Assembly (NCBI RefSeq): GCF_900119495.1
Contig: NZ_LT632435.1
Coordinates: 730,359-794,358, forward strand
From: Arcanobacterium urinimassiliense
GTDB taxonomy: Bacteria > Actinomycetota > Actinomycetes > Actinomycetales > Actinomycetaceae
Direction: 5' to 3'
DNA: 64,000 bases
Shown here: positions 8,690 through 16,700 of the stretch, piece after piece
Layout of the letters: each line of letters begins with the position of its first letter
How positions within the stretch are numbered: the first letter of the stretch is position 1
Translations under genes and position numbers: made by a program
Notes under the pieces: model-generated
What the model was told of the DNA's origin: nothing
The model's input: only the letters and a program-made list of their open reading frames with translations
Database searches by the model: none

Positions 8690-10929
8690 AGAAATCCGCA
8701 CCGGAAAAAGAGTCGAAAACTAAGGTGAAGAGAAAATCGGAGAAAAAGCCGAAAACTAAGGTGAAGAGAATTCCAGAGAAAGAGCCGGATGTAAATTCCA
8801 GTGCGGAAGAATCTGCCGAGCTCAACGAAGATATGGCTGATTCAGTAGCTGGGAATTCACTAGATCCGAATACGGTAGATGCAGCCGCGGAAGGAGTCGC
8901 AGAAGAGAATAAGAGTTCTGAGAGTTCCGTGAGTTTTGGTAGTTCTGATAGTGCAGAAGATGTCGATAATGCAGCAGATACCGAGAGTACGCAGGTTCTA
9001 GAGCTACTAAAAGCTGCGGTGGCGGAACTAGGCGGCGAAGAGCGTAGCGGGCAATCGCAGATGGTAGAAGCAGTTTATAGTGCTTTAACTCGCAGCGGGC
9101 ATCTGCTGGTGCAGGCGGGCACCGGTACCGGTAAATCGCTTGGATATCTGATACCAGCTGCTTGTTGGAGTTTAGAAACTGGGCAAAAAGTAATTATCTC
9201 CACGGCAACTCTCGCTTTGCAGAGGCAAATTATTCGCCAAGACGCTCCCTTAGTAGCCCAGATAATAAAGGAAAAACTCGGGGAAAATCTCCAAGTGGCC
9301 GTGTTAAAAGGGTGGAATAACTATATTTGCCTGCGTAAATCGGCAGGAGGTTATCCAGAAGAAGGTACTTTACTTTCTCGAGCTGAGGGAGAATTTGGAG
9401 CTACTGCGACGGGAACAGAAGTAGTGCGTGCGCGCAATTGGGCAGCGGAAAGCAGTAGCGGTGATCGGGATGACTTAGTGCCGGGAGTAGACGAACGAGT
9501 TTGGGAGCAAGTTTCTCTACCTAAACAGGAGTGTTTAGGGGAAAAGTGTCCAGTGCGGATATCTTGTTTTCCTTATTTGGCGCGGGAAGCCGCTTTAGCA
9601 GCCGATATAGTGGTGACTAATCACGCTATGCTGGGAGTAGAAGCGGCGGGTACCCCCATATTGCCGCCGGCAGCCGCATTTATTGTAGACGAAGCTCATG
9701 AGCTAGTAGATAGAGTGACGGCGCAGCTTTCTTGGGCACTCAGTAAATATGAAATTATTTCTCTCGCGCGCTCGCTGCGGCAAAATGGCTTAAGCGATAG
9801 TAATTTAGATGATTCAGCGAATGATTTTAGTGAAACTTTAGCGGAAATTCCGGAGGGGCGTATTCGCGAAATTCCGCAAGCACTGCAAGATGTTCTGCTG
9901 CGTCTCCAGGGCAGAGTTGGGGAGGCGGCAGCTGATATTGCGGGCATGTCGGGGCGAAACGAAGAAGAGGCTGCGAAAAAGATAGTACTGCGGGCGCGCG
10001 CCGGAGATTTATTGAAAACGACGGAAAAAATATTGGGCAATGAGATAAGCTCCGGCCGTTTAGTGGCGTGGAAATCGGTATCGCCTACCGGTAGCGAATC
10101 TCTGCAATTAGCTCCGTTGCAAGTGGCAAGCGCAATTGCGGATTCCCTATTTACCGACCGGGCGGCAGTACTCACCTCCGCCACTTTGAAATTAAATAAT
10201 TCTTTTCACCAGCTCGCCGGGCAGGCAGGCTTTACTCTGCCAGCACAGGGAGAATGGGAAGGCATAGATGTGGGATCTCCTTTTGAGCCAGAGAAACAGG
10301 CCATTCTCTATATAGCTAAGAATTTGCCGCGCCCTGGGAGAGATGGTTATGGGAATGAACACTTAGCAGAAATATTGGATCTAATCACCGCAGCAGGCGG
10401 AGGAGCACTTTGTCTTTTTACTTCGCGCGCCGGTGCCGAGAAAGCCGCAGCCTATGTGCGTGATAGATGCGATTTGCCGATTTTTTGCCAAGGAGACGAC
10501 CAACTACCGACTTTGCTGGAGCTATTCGCTGCCGACGAGAGCGCCTCACTTTTCGGCACGATTTCCCTTTGGCAAGGAGTAGACGTGCCTGGGCACACTT
10601 GCCGCTTGGTGATAATTGACCGGATTCCTTTTCCTTGCCCTGATGATCCACTGGTGCAAGCGCGCAGTGAAGCCGCACAAAAACAGGGTAAATCGGGATT
10701 TATGGAAGTTTCTGCTACGCAGGCTGCTTTACTTCTCGCGCAAGGAGCAGGGCGGTTATTGCGCTCGCGAAGTGATAAAGGAATGGTGGCTATTTTAGAT
10801 AGTAGATTAGCCACGGCGCGCTACCGGCATTATTTACTTTCTGCTCTGCCGACTATGTGGAGCACTGAAGATGGAAAAATAGCGCGAGCAGCTCTACAAA
10901 GACTGCGGGATTCGCGGAAAAGTATTTAA
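8686..10929 (+). CDS. dinG: DinG-family ATP-dependent DNA helicase
   Basis: This is an XPD/DinG-type superfamily 2 helicase of 747 residues. Walker A is AGTGTGKS at 144-151 and the DEAH box is at 335-338. Four cysteines expected for an iron-sulfur cluster are visible (one in YICLRK and three in ECLGEKCPVRISC), and QGAGRLLRS near the end is motif VI. The first 100 residues are a low-complexity extension: a basic part containing two 12-residue repeats (SKTKVKRKSEK and PKTKVKRIPEK types), then an acidic Ser/Glu/Asp-rich part. It is coupled to hflX by a 4-bp overlap. No SOS box is seen for it. Confidence 0.88.
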   Translation: MKKSAPEKESKTKVKRKSEKKPKTKVKRIPEKEPDVNSSAEESAELNEDMADSVAGNSLDPNTVDAAAEGVAEENKSSESSVSFGSSDSAEDVDNAADTESTQVLELLKAAVAELGGEERSGQSQMVEAVYSALTRSGHLLVQAGTGTGKSLGYLIPAACWSLETGQKVIISTATLALQRQIIRQDAPLVAQIIKEKLGENLQVAVLKGWNNYICLRKSAGGYPEEGTLLSRAEGEFGATATGTEVVRARNWAAESSSGDRDDLVPGVDERVWEQVSLPKQECLGEKCPVRISCFPYLAREAALAADIVVTNHAMLGVEAAGTPILPPAAAFIVDEAHELVDRVTAQLSWALSKYEIISLARSLRQNGLSDSNLDDSANDFSETLAEIPEGRIREIPQALQDVLLRLQGRVGEAAADIAGMSGRNEEEAAKKIVLRARAGDLLKTTEKILGNEISSGRLVAWKSVSPTGSESLQLAPLQVASAIADSLFTDRAAVLTSATLKLNNSFHQLAGQAGFTLPAQGEWEGIDVGSPFEPEKQAILYIAKNLPRPGRDGYGNEHLAEILDLITAAGGGALCLFTSRAGAEKAAAYVRDRCDLPIFCQGDDQLPTLLELFAADESASLFGTISLWQGVDVPGHTCRLVIIDRIPFPCPDDPLVQARSEAAQKQGKSGFMEVSATQAALLLAQGAGRLLRSRSDKGMVAILDSRLATARYRHYLLSALPTMWSTEDGKIARAALQRLRDSRKSI
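8714..8785 (+). repeat. 36-bp in-frame repeat at the start of dinG
   Basis: The stretch CGAAAACTAAGGTGAAGAGA occurs at 8714 and again at 8750, a period of 36 bp or 12 codons. It encodes two copies of a Lys-rich unit in the disordered N-terminal extension. Confidence 0.7.
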
Positions 10930-10932
10930 ATT

Positions 10933-10964
10933 AGTGCTTTGTGTGCTAGTGCTTTTTGTGCGCT
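10933..10964. repeat. Tandem duplication at the lexA stop codon
   Basis: Positions 10933-10947 (AGTGCTTTGTGTGCT) and 10948-10964 (AGTGCTTTTTGTGCGCT) are an imperfect tandem pair filling the gap between the convergent ends of dinG and lexA. The second copy runs into the lexA stop codon (10963-10965). Confidence 0.6.
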
Positions 10965-11667
10965 AGAGAGCGCGTAATACACTTACCACTTTTCCCATGA
11001 TTTTCGCATCGTCACCTGGTATCGGTGCATATTCGGGATTGCGGGGGAGTAGCCAAGTGTGGCCGTCCTGCCGTTTTAATACCTTTACAGTCGCTTCCTC
11101 TTCGAGCAAAGCTGCCACAATTTCACCATTTTCGGCTACTTCTTGCTTACGTACTACTACCCAATCTCCGTCACAAATAGCTGCATCTACCATGGATTCG
11201 CCATGTACTTTTAGCATAAAGAGTTCGCCTTTACCGGTGAGTTGCCGCGGGAGAGAGAAAAATTCTTCTACGTGTTGCTCAGCTAGGATAGGAGATCCGG
11301 CGGCTATATCTCCTACTAAAGGTACCTGTACTGCTTCTGAGTATTCATCTGTTAGTGAGGTGGGATTTATAGTAGAAGCGGGCTTCGGAGTTGGTACTGA
11401 ATCTACAGGGAGAATCTGCTGCTGTAAGTATTCTTGCCCAAGCGTTGTAATTTCAATAGTGCGGGGGCGGCGCCGATCTCGAGCAATGAAACCTGCTTCT
11501 TCTAGGGAATCTAGTTGATATTTCACGGAAGAAGGGGAGTTTAGCCCGACTATTTCTCCTAATTCGCGCACTGTGGGAGGAAAGCCGTTTTCTGCTATCG
11601 CGTTGTAGATAGCGAGAAAAATTTCCCGTTGCCGTCCGCTGAGATTTTGGGAAATATTTTCTGCCAT
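10963..11667 (-). CDS. lexA: SOS repressor LexA
   Basis: LexA represses the DNA damage regulon and cleaves itself when RecA filaments form. The winged helix domain covers about residues 8-75. The self-cleavage site is A123-G124. The catalytic pair is S158 (HGESM) and K195 (TVKVLKR), so the S24-family protease is intact. The 234-residue length is normal for actinobacteria. The ATG at 11667 is preceded by AAGG. A good promoter and two LexA boxes lie upstream, so it is autoregulated, and a divergent SOS gene shares the spacer. Confidence 0.96.
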   Translation of the reverse strand: MAENISQNLSGRQREIFLAIYNAIAENGFPPTVRELGEIVGLNSPSSVKYQLDSLEEAGFIARDRRRPRTIEITTLGQEYLQQQILPVDSVPTPKPASTINPTSLTDEYSEAVQVPLVGDIAAGSPILAEQHVEEFFSLPRQLTGKGELFMLKVHGESMVDAAICDGDWVVVRKQEVAENGEIVAALLEEEATVKVLKRQDGHTWLLPRNPEYAPIPGDDAKIMGKVVSVLRAL

Positions 11668-11763
11668 AGTTTTGCCTTAGTTTGGTGATCTTGACGCACG
11701 AAAAACTGCGGGAGCGAGACCTGCAAAAATTTTTTCGGAGGCGCCTGTTTAACTTTAAATGTA

Positions 11764-11792
11764 AGTCTAATTGTTCTTTACACATATTTCAA
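11764..11792 (-). promoter_or_regulatory. lexA promoter
   Basis: Read on the minus strand, TTGAAA (11792-11787) is followed after exactly 17 bp by TAGACT (11769-11764). The -35 overlaps the first LexA box. The predicted leader is about 90 nt. Confidence 0.7.
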
Positions 11793-11804
11793 ACATTTGT
11801 TCGG
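11789..11804 (-). promoter_or_regulatory. LexA box 1 (imperfect) over the lexA -35
   Basis: The core AAAC-ATTT-GTTC (11791-11802) differs from GAAC-N4-GTTC by one base. It overlaps the lexA -35, as expected for an autoregulatory operator. Its centre lies 21 bp from box 2, that is, on the same helical face. Confidence 0.65.
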
Positions 11805-11809
11805 AAGTT

Positions 11810-11825
11810 TCGAACGAATGTTCTG
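11810..11825. promoter_or_regulatory. LexA box 2
   Basis: TCGAACGAATGTTCTG has the perfect core GAAC-N4-GTTC (11812-11823). It lies between the two divergent promoters. Confidence 0.85.
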
Positions 11826-11852
11826 GACTTTTCGAAAAGCGAAGGGTATTGT
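11824..11852 (+). promoter_or_regulatory. Candidate promoter of the divergent SOS gene
   Basis: TGGACT (11824-11829), a 17-bp spacer, then TATTGT (11847-11852). The predicted start of transcription falls inside LexA box 3. The -35 is a weak match. Confidence 0.45.
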
Positions 11853-11853
11853 G

Positions 11854-11869
11854 TAGAACAGATGTTCGA
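11854..11869 (+). promoter_or_regulatory. LexA box 3
   Basis: TAGAACAGATGTTCGA has the perfect core GAAC-N4-GTTC (11856-11867). It would cover the transcription start of the downstream gene. Confidence 0.85.
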
Positions 11870-11885
11870 TGAACAAGTGTTCGAG
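11870..11885 (+). promoter_or_regulatory. LexA box 4, touching the ribosome binding site
   Basis: The perfect core GAAC-AAGT-GTTC lies at 11871-11882, only 3 bp after the core of box 3. The site abuts the GAGGAGG ribosome binding site (11883-11889) of the next gene. Confidence 0.85.
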
Positions 11886-11894
11886 GAGGCTCAT

Positions 11895-12479
11895 ATGGTT
11901 AAGAAAGCAGTGGTAGACGGCAGTTCTGCATTAAAAGTTGCGGCACTTTCCCAGCCGGCACGGCTGCGGGTAGTTCCGGCTCCTAAATCGCAGCAACTAA
12001 AAAGATTGGATAATTTACATTCTGCTCGTGGCGGGCAAATAGTGGCGCGACCGGATGCTCCGCGCACTTATCGGGGTGGAGGTTTACGAGTTGTGCCGAG
12101 TGCTCCTTCTGCTCATTCCGGTATTGCAGTGCATATTACTCAGTCGGCTGGGTGTGATATGCGTGCTGCACGGAAATCTGTTACTTCTTCTTATCGTCTC
12201 GGTAGTGAGTGCCAAATTACTTCGCGTAATCGGCAAAATTCTCCGCGAGTCAGTAGTGAAAAAGCTCGGAGTTTATCTCCTTATTCCTATCTTTTAGTTA
12301 CCTTAGGGATGCTAATCAGCTTTGGAATCTGCTTCTTATTAGGCCTCAGCTTAGTAGGTGTAGCAGACGGTTCTCTATATGGGCTTGGAGTGGAAAGTAC
12401 GCCGGCAGAAATTAACGCTTCTGCGCAGGTGGAAAATCCAGTGCACCTAGAGACTGATTCCGGGGTAGCGCAGCTGTGA
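11895..12479 (+). CDS. SOS-controlled single-pass membrane protein, candidate division inhibitor
   Basis: The 194-residue protein lies divergent from lexA and before nrdR, the position held by SOS-induced division inhibitors in related bacteria (DivS in Corynebacterium, ChiZ/Rv2719c in mycobacteria). The N-terminal 125 residues are basic and low in hydrophobics, with a repeated LRVVP motif at 24-28 and 64-68. One membrane helix spans about 130-156, and a 38-residue acidic tail follows, predicted outside. No LysM domain is present, unlike ChiZ-type neighbours. The ATG at 11895 has a perfect GAGGAGG site; an in-frame ATG at 11862 inside box 3 lacks one. The division role is inferred from position and regulation. 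Confidence 0.7.
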   Translation: MVKKAVVDGSSALKVAALSQPARLRVVPAPKSQQLKRLDNLHSARGGQIVARPDAPRTYRGGGLRVVPSAPSAHSGIAVHITQSAGCDMRAARKSVTSSYRLGSECQITSRNRQNSPRVSSEKARSLSPYSYLLVTLGMLISFGICFLLGLSLVGVADGSLYGLGVESTPAEINASAQVENPVHLETDSGVAQL

Positions 12480-12480
12480 A

Positions 12481-12501
12481 TTAGCGGTGAATTGCCGCTA
12501 A
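12481..12501 (+). terminator. Hairpin directly after the SOS membrane gene
   Basis: TTAGCGG (12481-12487) pairs with CCGCTAA (12495-12501) around a 7-nt loop, two bases after the stop codon. There is no T-tract, so termination is possible but not certain. Confidence 0.4.
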
Positions 12502-12618
12502 CGCTCCGAATTATTTGCACGTATCGCAGTCATTATTCTCGGAGTTTATTTCGCAATTTTGTTTTTCATGCATTAGCTTTTCTGTGCCAAACAAAAACGG
12601 AGAAAGAAGTAAGAGCAG

Positions 12619-12662
12619 AGAGAAGCAAAAGTAGAGAAGCAAAATTAGAGAAGGAAAAGCGT
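12619..12662 (+). repeat. Purine-rich 14-16-bp repeats before nrdR
   Basis: AGAGAAGCAAAAGT (12619-12632), AGAGAAGCAAAATT (12633-12646) and AGAGAAGGAAAAGCGT (12647-12662) are three consecutive units in a strongly purine-biased stretch (about 12596-12715). The 269-bp spacer 12480-12748 holds no gene I can support. Confidence 0.65.
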
Positions 12663-12748
12663 AGAAACAGATTCGGAAAAGTGCTGTTTAGAATAATCGG
12701 AATAGAGAAAACTTGCATAAAGTGGTGACTTATAGATATTTTAGCGGT

Positions 12749-13267
12749 ATGCGTTGTCCTTTTTGCCACAGTGCTGAATCGAAAGTAATCGATACCCGCA
12801 GCAGCGAAGATGGTCTGTCTATCCGCCGCCGCCGGGAGTGCTTGGCATGTCAACGCCGTTTTACTACCACTGAATCAGCTTCTCTAACAGTCGTAAAGCG
12901 CTCTGGTATTCAAGAACCTTTTAGCAGAGAAAAAATTATTTCCGGAGTGGGGAAAGCCTGCCAAGGTCGGCCAGTGACCGCTGACCAACTGGCCTTATTG
13001 GCGCAAGAAGTCGAAGATACAATTCGCTCGGAGGGTTTTTCCCAAGTCGAAGCGCAAAATATTGGCTATGCCGTATTGCCGCCTTTACGTAAGCTCGATC
13101 AAATCGCTTATCTGCGCTTCGCATCGGTGTACTTAAATTTTGAAAATCTCGAAGATTTTACCCAAGCAATTGAAAGCCTGCGCGAAGAGCAGACGCACTC
13201 TGCAGATACGCCCGCTTCTCCGGCTTCTCCATCCCCGCAGTCGGCCGATACTCCTCCCCAAGAGTAG
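12749..13267 (+). CDS. nrdR: Transcriptional repressor NrdR
   Basis: NrdR represses ribonucleotide reductase genes according to dATP/ATP levels. The protein starts MRCPFC with zinc ribbon cysteines C3, C6, C31 and C34, followed by the ATP-cone (VVKRSGIQEPFSREKI onward to about residue 140). The tail is rich in Ser, Pro and Ala. It has 172 residues with the ATG at 12749. The frame is open further upstream, but family members always begin at the zinc ribbon. No strong ribosome binding site precedes the ATG. nrdR next to lexA is a common actinobacterial arrangement. Confidence 0.94.
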   Translation: MRCPFCHSAESKVIDTRSSEDGLSIRRRRECLACQRRFTTTESASLTVVKRSGIQEPFSREKIISGVGKACQGRPVTADQLALLAQEVEDTIRSEGFSQVEAQNIGYAVLPPLRKLDQIAYLRFASVYLNFENLEDFTQAIESLREEQTHSADTPASPASPSPQSADTPPQE

Positions 13268-13280
13268 GCAATCGGGCTAA

Positions 13281-15125
13281 TTACTCTTTCGGCGTAGAGT
13301 CTGAAGCAGTTCCGGGGGCAGAATCTGGAGCTTTATTTTCTTCCAAATTATTTGGCGTTGCATCTGCCACTGGCACATCTAAAATTTCGCCATCGCTATC
13401 AGTATCCGACTTCGGCTCTTTAGTTAATTTCTTGCGCCACTCTCCAGATACCATTTCAAAATTTTCTAATTGCTCGCGCACGCTCCGCCGCAGTACTTTT
13501 CCTAGTTGGGAGCGCGGCAAGGAATCCATGATTGCAATCGACTTCGGCATGGCGTAGTGGGAAAGCTTCTTTTCTGTCCATTGGCGTACCGTTTCGAGAT
13601 CTATCTTAGCCCCAGGTTCGAGCACAATAGCTGCCACGATATTTTCCCGCAGTCCTTCTTCTGGCATTCCCACTACTGCTACATCTGCTACGCCGGCAAT
13701 ATCTCGTACTGCCGATTCAACTTCAGAGGGATATACATTGAACCCGCCGTTAATAATCATCTCTTTGCGCCGATCCGTCATTACTAGGAATCCATTATCC
13801 CAGCGGGCTAAATCACCCGTCCGTAACCAGCCATTATGGAAAGAAATTTCCGTTTCCGCAGCATTCTGGAAGTAGCCACAAAATACTTGTGGGCCTTTCA
13901 CCAGCATTTCTCCAACTTCTCCGAGCGGCATTTCTACGTCCGGATCATCAGGATCTACTACTTTTACTTCGGTAGAAGGGAAAGGTAAGCCGAGGGTAGA
14001 AGGGCGGCGCGCCGGTGAAACTGGTGAGCCAGCTACTACCGGGCTCGCTTCCGAAAGTCCATAGCCTTCAATAATGAAACCACCGGTAGCTTCTTCCCAT
14101 TTCGCCGCTAGCTGCGGATCGAGGGGCATAGCGCCCGAAAAAGAGAAACGAATTGCGGAAAGATCGGCATCTGTGCCAGCAGCGGAACGCAAAATTCTAT
14201 CGAACATAGGTGGTACGCCCGCAAAAAAAGTGATGGGATGGCGTTTATTTCCCGCGAGCACGATATCTGCATCAAACTTTGGTGCCATCACCTGCGTTGC
14301 TGCTAAAGATACGCATAGCGCTAAAGAGAGCTGCAGGCCAAAGGCGTGGAAAAATGGGAGTACAGAAAGTCCCGTTTCATTTCCGCGTTGAAAAGTATTC
14401 ATCCAGCAGCGAATCTGGGTGGTATTGGAAACTATATTGCGATGACTCAACTGCACTGCTTTAGGCGTGCCGGTAGTGCCGCCAGTTTGAATTAATACGG
14501 CGATAGTATCTAAATCCGGCGCGCGCAATAAATCTAAATTGAGCGGCTCGGCATGGCGCACCATATTATCCCAAGAATGCACACTGCTTGGTACGGGAGC
14601 AGTGAGTTTTTCTTTTTGCTGTTGCGCAGCCTTAATAGGTAACTTCAACAAAAGTTGTGACTTGCGGGGGAGCGCTCTTATGAGATTCACAGCCAAGAAA
14701 GTGTAGCTCAGATGATCGCTATCTTGTAACAGCCGGTTAATAGTGGAGTCCCAGGCAATGACTACGCGCGGCTTCACTATTTCTAGTTGTTGGGTAATTT
14801 CCTCTACTGCCGCTATCGGGTTGTGCTCCGATACAGTAGCTCCCAGATAGCTAACGGCGAAAAAAGCTACAAAATGTTGCGGACAGTTGGGAAGCAGAGT
14901 GGCGACTACATCGCCTTCGCGTACCCCGCACATCCGCAATACGCTCGCGGCGCGCTGTATTTCTTTATATAACTTCCGGTAGCTGTATTCACTTCCTAAG
15001 AAATCAATAGCTACCCGTTCAGGGTAATCTTTTACGGCTTTATCTAGCAGATTCGTAAGAGTATCGGAAACTTCCGGTATTTCGGGAGTTACTCCTTCTG
15101 CGTACAGGCTGCGCGCGTAGGTCAT
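13281..15125 (-). CDS. AMP-dependent acyl-CoA synthetase (long-chain fatty acid--CoA ligase type)
   Basis: An ANL-superfamily adenylating enzyme of 614 residues. The ATP-binding P-loop is TGGTTGTPKA, followed by the A5-like motif GYGLSEASPV and the A8 hinge GDLARWDNGFLVMTDRRKEMI. The catalytic Lys is expected in RSQLGKVLRR near the end. About 45 residues of acidic low-complexity sequence follow the domain. Substrates cannot be read from sequence; fatty acids are likely. The start chosen is the ATG at 15125. A TTG at 15134 sits 7 bp after GAGGAG and may be the real start. It lies downstream of serA on the same strand. Confidence 0.85.
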   Translation of the reverse strand: MTYARSLYAEGVTPEIPEVSDTLTNLLDKAVKDYPERVAIDFLGSEYSYRKLYKEIQRAASVLRMCGVREGDVVATLLPNCPQHFVAFFAVSYLGATVSEHNPIAAVEEITQQLEIVKPRVVIAWDSTINRLLQDSDHLSYTFLAVNLIRALPRKSQLLLKLPIKAAQQQKEKLTAPVPSSVHSWDNMVRHAEPLNLDLLRAPDLDTIAVLIQTGGTTGTPKAVQLSHRNIVSNTTQIRCWMNTFQRGNETGLSVLPFFHAFGLQLSLALCVSLAATQVMAPKFDADIVLAGNKRHPITFFAGVPPMFDRILRSAAGTDADLSAIRFSFSGAMPLDPQLAAKWEEATGGFIIEGYGLSEASPVVAGSPVSPARRPSTLGLPFPSTEVKVVDPDDPDVEMPLGEVGEMLVKGPQVFCGYFQNAAETEISFHNGWLRTGDLARWDNGFLVMTDRRKEMIINGGFNVYPSEVESAVRDIAGVADVAVVGMPEEGLRENIVAAIVLEPGAKIDLETVRQWTEKKLSHYAMPKSIAIMDSLPRSQLGKVLRRSVREQLENFEMVSGEWRKKLTKEPKSDTDSDGEILDVPVADATPNNLEENKAPDSAPGTASDSTPKE

Positions 15126-15351
15126 TGCATCCAAGACTCTTCTCCTCTTGTAGTTGTGATCGCTTCGGAGGCGGGCAAATCTTAAACCGCAATGACGGTT
15201 CATTTGCGCTTGCCGCAACGCTACTCAATATACTAGGCAGCGGTAATTTCCAAAAATTGACACTCGCAGTGGAGAGTTTTCTTAGGGAAAATTTCGGCTC
15301 TGCTCTCTGCTAGTTCGAAATTTAGTTTTCCCAGCGCAGCCGCTGTGAATC

Positions 15352-16569
15352 TTAATTTTCGTTTTGCTGCTTAAGGATGCGCAGGCGGATATGCGCGGGA
15401 GAACTTTGCAGTTCGTCTATAACGGTCGGGCTTATCTCCGCCGTCGTATCCATGACGATATAGCCGTACGGGCCCCGAGTAGCTAATGACTGATAGGTAA
15501 TATTAATACCTTCATTAGCGAAAAGTTGATTTACTCGCGCCAGAGCTCCGGGCGTATTTCGATGTACCCAGCCAATTCGATAGAGAGAATCTACTCCGGG
15601 AGACGGAGCCAGGTTGGGGAGATTCACCGACATATGTGTTTCTCCGCGCTGCCAATATTGCATCAATTTTTCGGAGACGAAACCACCGATAGATTTCTGC
15701 GCTTCCATCGTAGATCCGCCGATATGTGGAGTGAGAATTATATTGTCGAATTTTTGCAGTTTAGTATGGAATTCTTCGCCATTAGCTGCCGGTTCGCTCG
15801 GATATACGTCAATTCCAGCTCCGGAAATAGCTCCTGATTCCAAGACCTCTTGCAGTGCCTCTAAATCCACCACATGCCCGCGCGCCAAATTGATGAAAAC
15901 TGCACCGGGCTTCATTTTGGCAAATAGCTCGCGAGAAAAGAATCCGGCATTGCTTTCCCGCCCGTCAATATGGAGCGAAACCGCATCTGAATTAGCTAAA
16001 AGCTCATCCAGGCTATTTACGCGGCGTGCATTTCCAATCGCGAGTTTTTCGACAATATCGTAAAAGAGCACTCGCATCCCCACCGCTTCTGCCAATACGG
16101 AAAGCTGGGAACCGATAGAGCCATAGCCGATGATTCCTAAAGTCTTCCCGCGCACTTCGTGGGCGCCGGCGGCAGATTTCTCCCAAGTCCCACGCTGTAG
16201 CACTTTATTGCGGGCCGGTAAATGGCGAATTAGCGCAATAATCTCAGAAATAGCCATCTCCACCACGGAACGCGTATTGGAATAAGGAGCATTAAATACG
16301 GCAATTCCCGCTTCGGAGGCTGCCGAAAGATCGATTTGATTGGTGCCGATACAAAAAGCGCCAATAGCTGCCAAACGGGGAGCAGATTCAATTACTTTGC
16401 GTGTGATATGAGTCTTGGAGCGCAAGCCGACAATATCTACGTCCGCTAGTTCCGTAAGTAGTTCCTCTTCACTGAGTGAACTAGGGATGCGCCGTACTTG
16501 GCAGCCATATTTTTCAAAAGTGGTATCGGCAATAGTATGCGGATCTTCCAGAAGTAGTATATTAGCCAC
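15352..16569 (-). CDS. serA: D-3-phosphoglycerate dehydrogenase SerA
   Basis: SerA oxidises 3-phosphoglycerate as the first step of serine synthesis. The protein is close to the short E. coli type: the catalytic domain has IGLRSKTH-like and FCIGTNQ segments, the nucleotide-binding motif GIIGYGSIGSQ, and DVYPSEPAANGEEF. An ACT domain begins near residue 325 (HRNTPGALARVNQLFANEGIN). The GTG at 16569, 9 bp after GGAA, matches the family N-terminus (405 residues). The frame can be extended to a GTG at 16596. A fosfomycin- or aromatic-specific dehydrogenase is unlikely given the ACT domain. Confidence 0.92.
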   Translation of the reverse strand: MANILLLEDPHTIADTTFEKYGCQVRRIPSSLSEEELLTELADVDIVGLRSKTHITRKVIESAPRLAAIGAFCIGTNQIDLSAASEAGIAVFNAPYSNTRSVVEMAISEIIALIRHLPARNKVLQRGTWEKSAAGAHEVRGKTLGIIGYGSIGSQLSVLAEAVGMRVLFYDIVEKLAIGNARRVNSLDELLANSDAVSLHIDGRESNAGFFSRELFAKMKPGAVFINLARGHVVDLEALQEVLESGAISGAGIDVYPSEPAANGEEFHTKLQKFDNIILTPHIGGSTMEAQKSIGGFVSEKLMQYWQRGETHMSVNLPNLAPSPGVDSLYRIGWVHRNTPGALARVNQLFANEGINITYQSLATRGPYGYIVMDTTAEISPTVIDELQSSPAHIRLRILKQQNEN

Positions 16570-16700
16570 TATTTTACTTTCCTTTAGCCAGTGCACAGGC
16601 CCGTATTTGGTTATTTAAAAGCTCTGCTCTCTCTGTGAGCATCCGGATTCATTCTATATCCCCTTGTATTGGCTTGCCGCCAATCAGAGCTGGAAAGTGG

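Noticed and set aside
9696-10184. 162-residue minus-strand frame inside dinG
   Set aside because: Serine-rich shadow of a conserved helicase.
10997-11518. 173-residue plus-strand frame opposite lexA
   Set aside because: It is the antisense shadow of lexA; no family resemblance and no ribosome binding site.
11862-11894. Start of the SOS membrane protein at ATG 11862
   Set aside because: It lies inside LexA box 3 and has no ribosome binding site, while ATG 11895 has a perfect one.
12492-12728. 78-residue frame between the SOS gene and nrdR
   Set aside because: Its sequence comes from the purine-rich repeats; no start signal or family resemblance.
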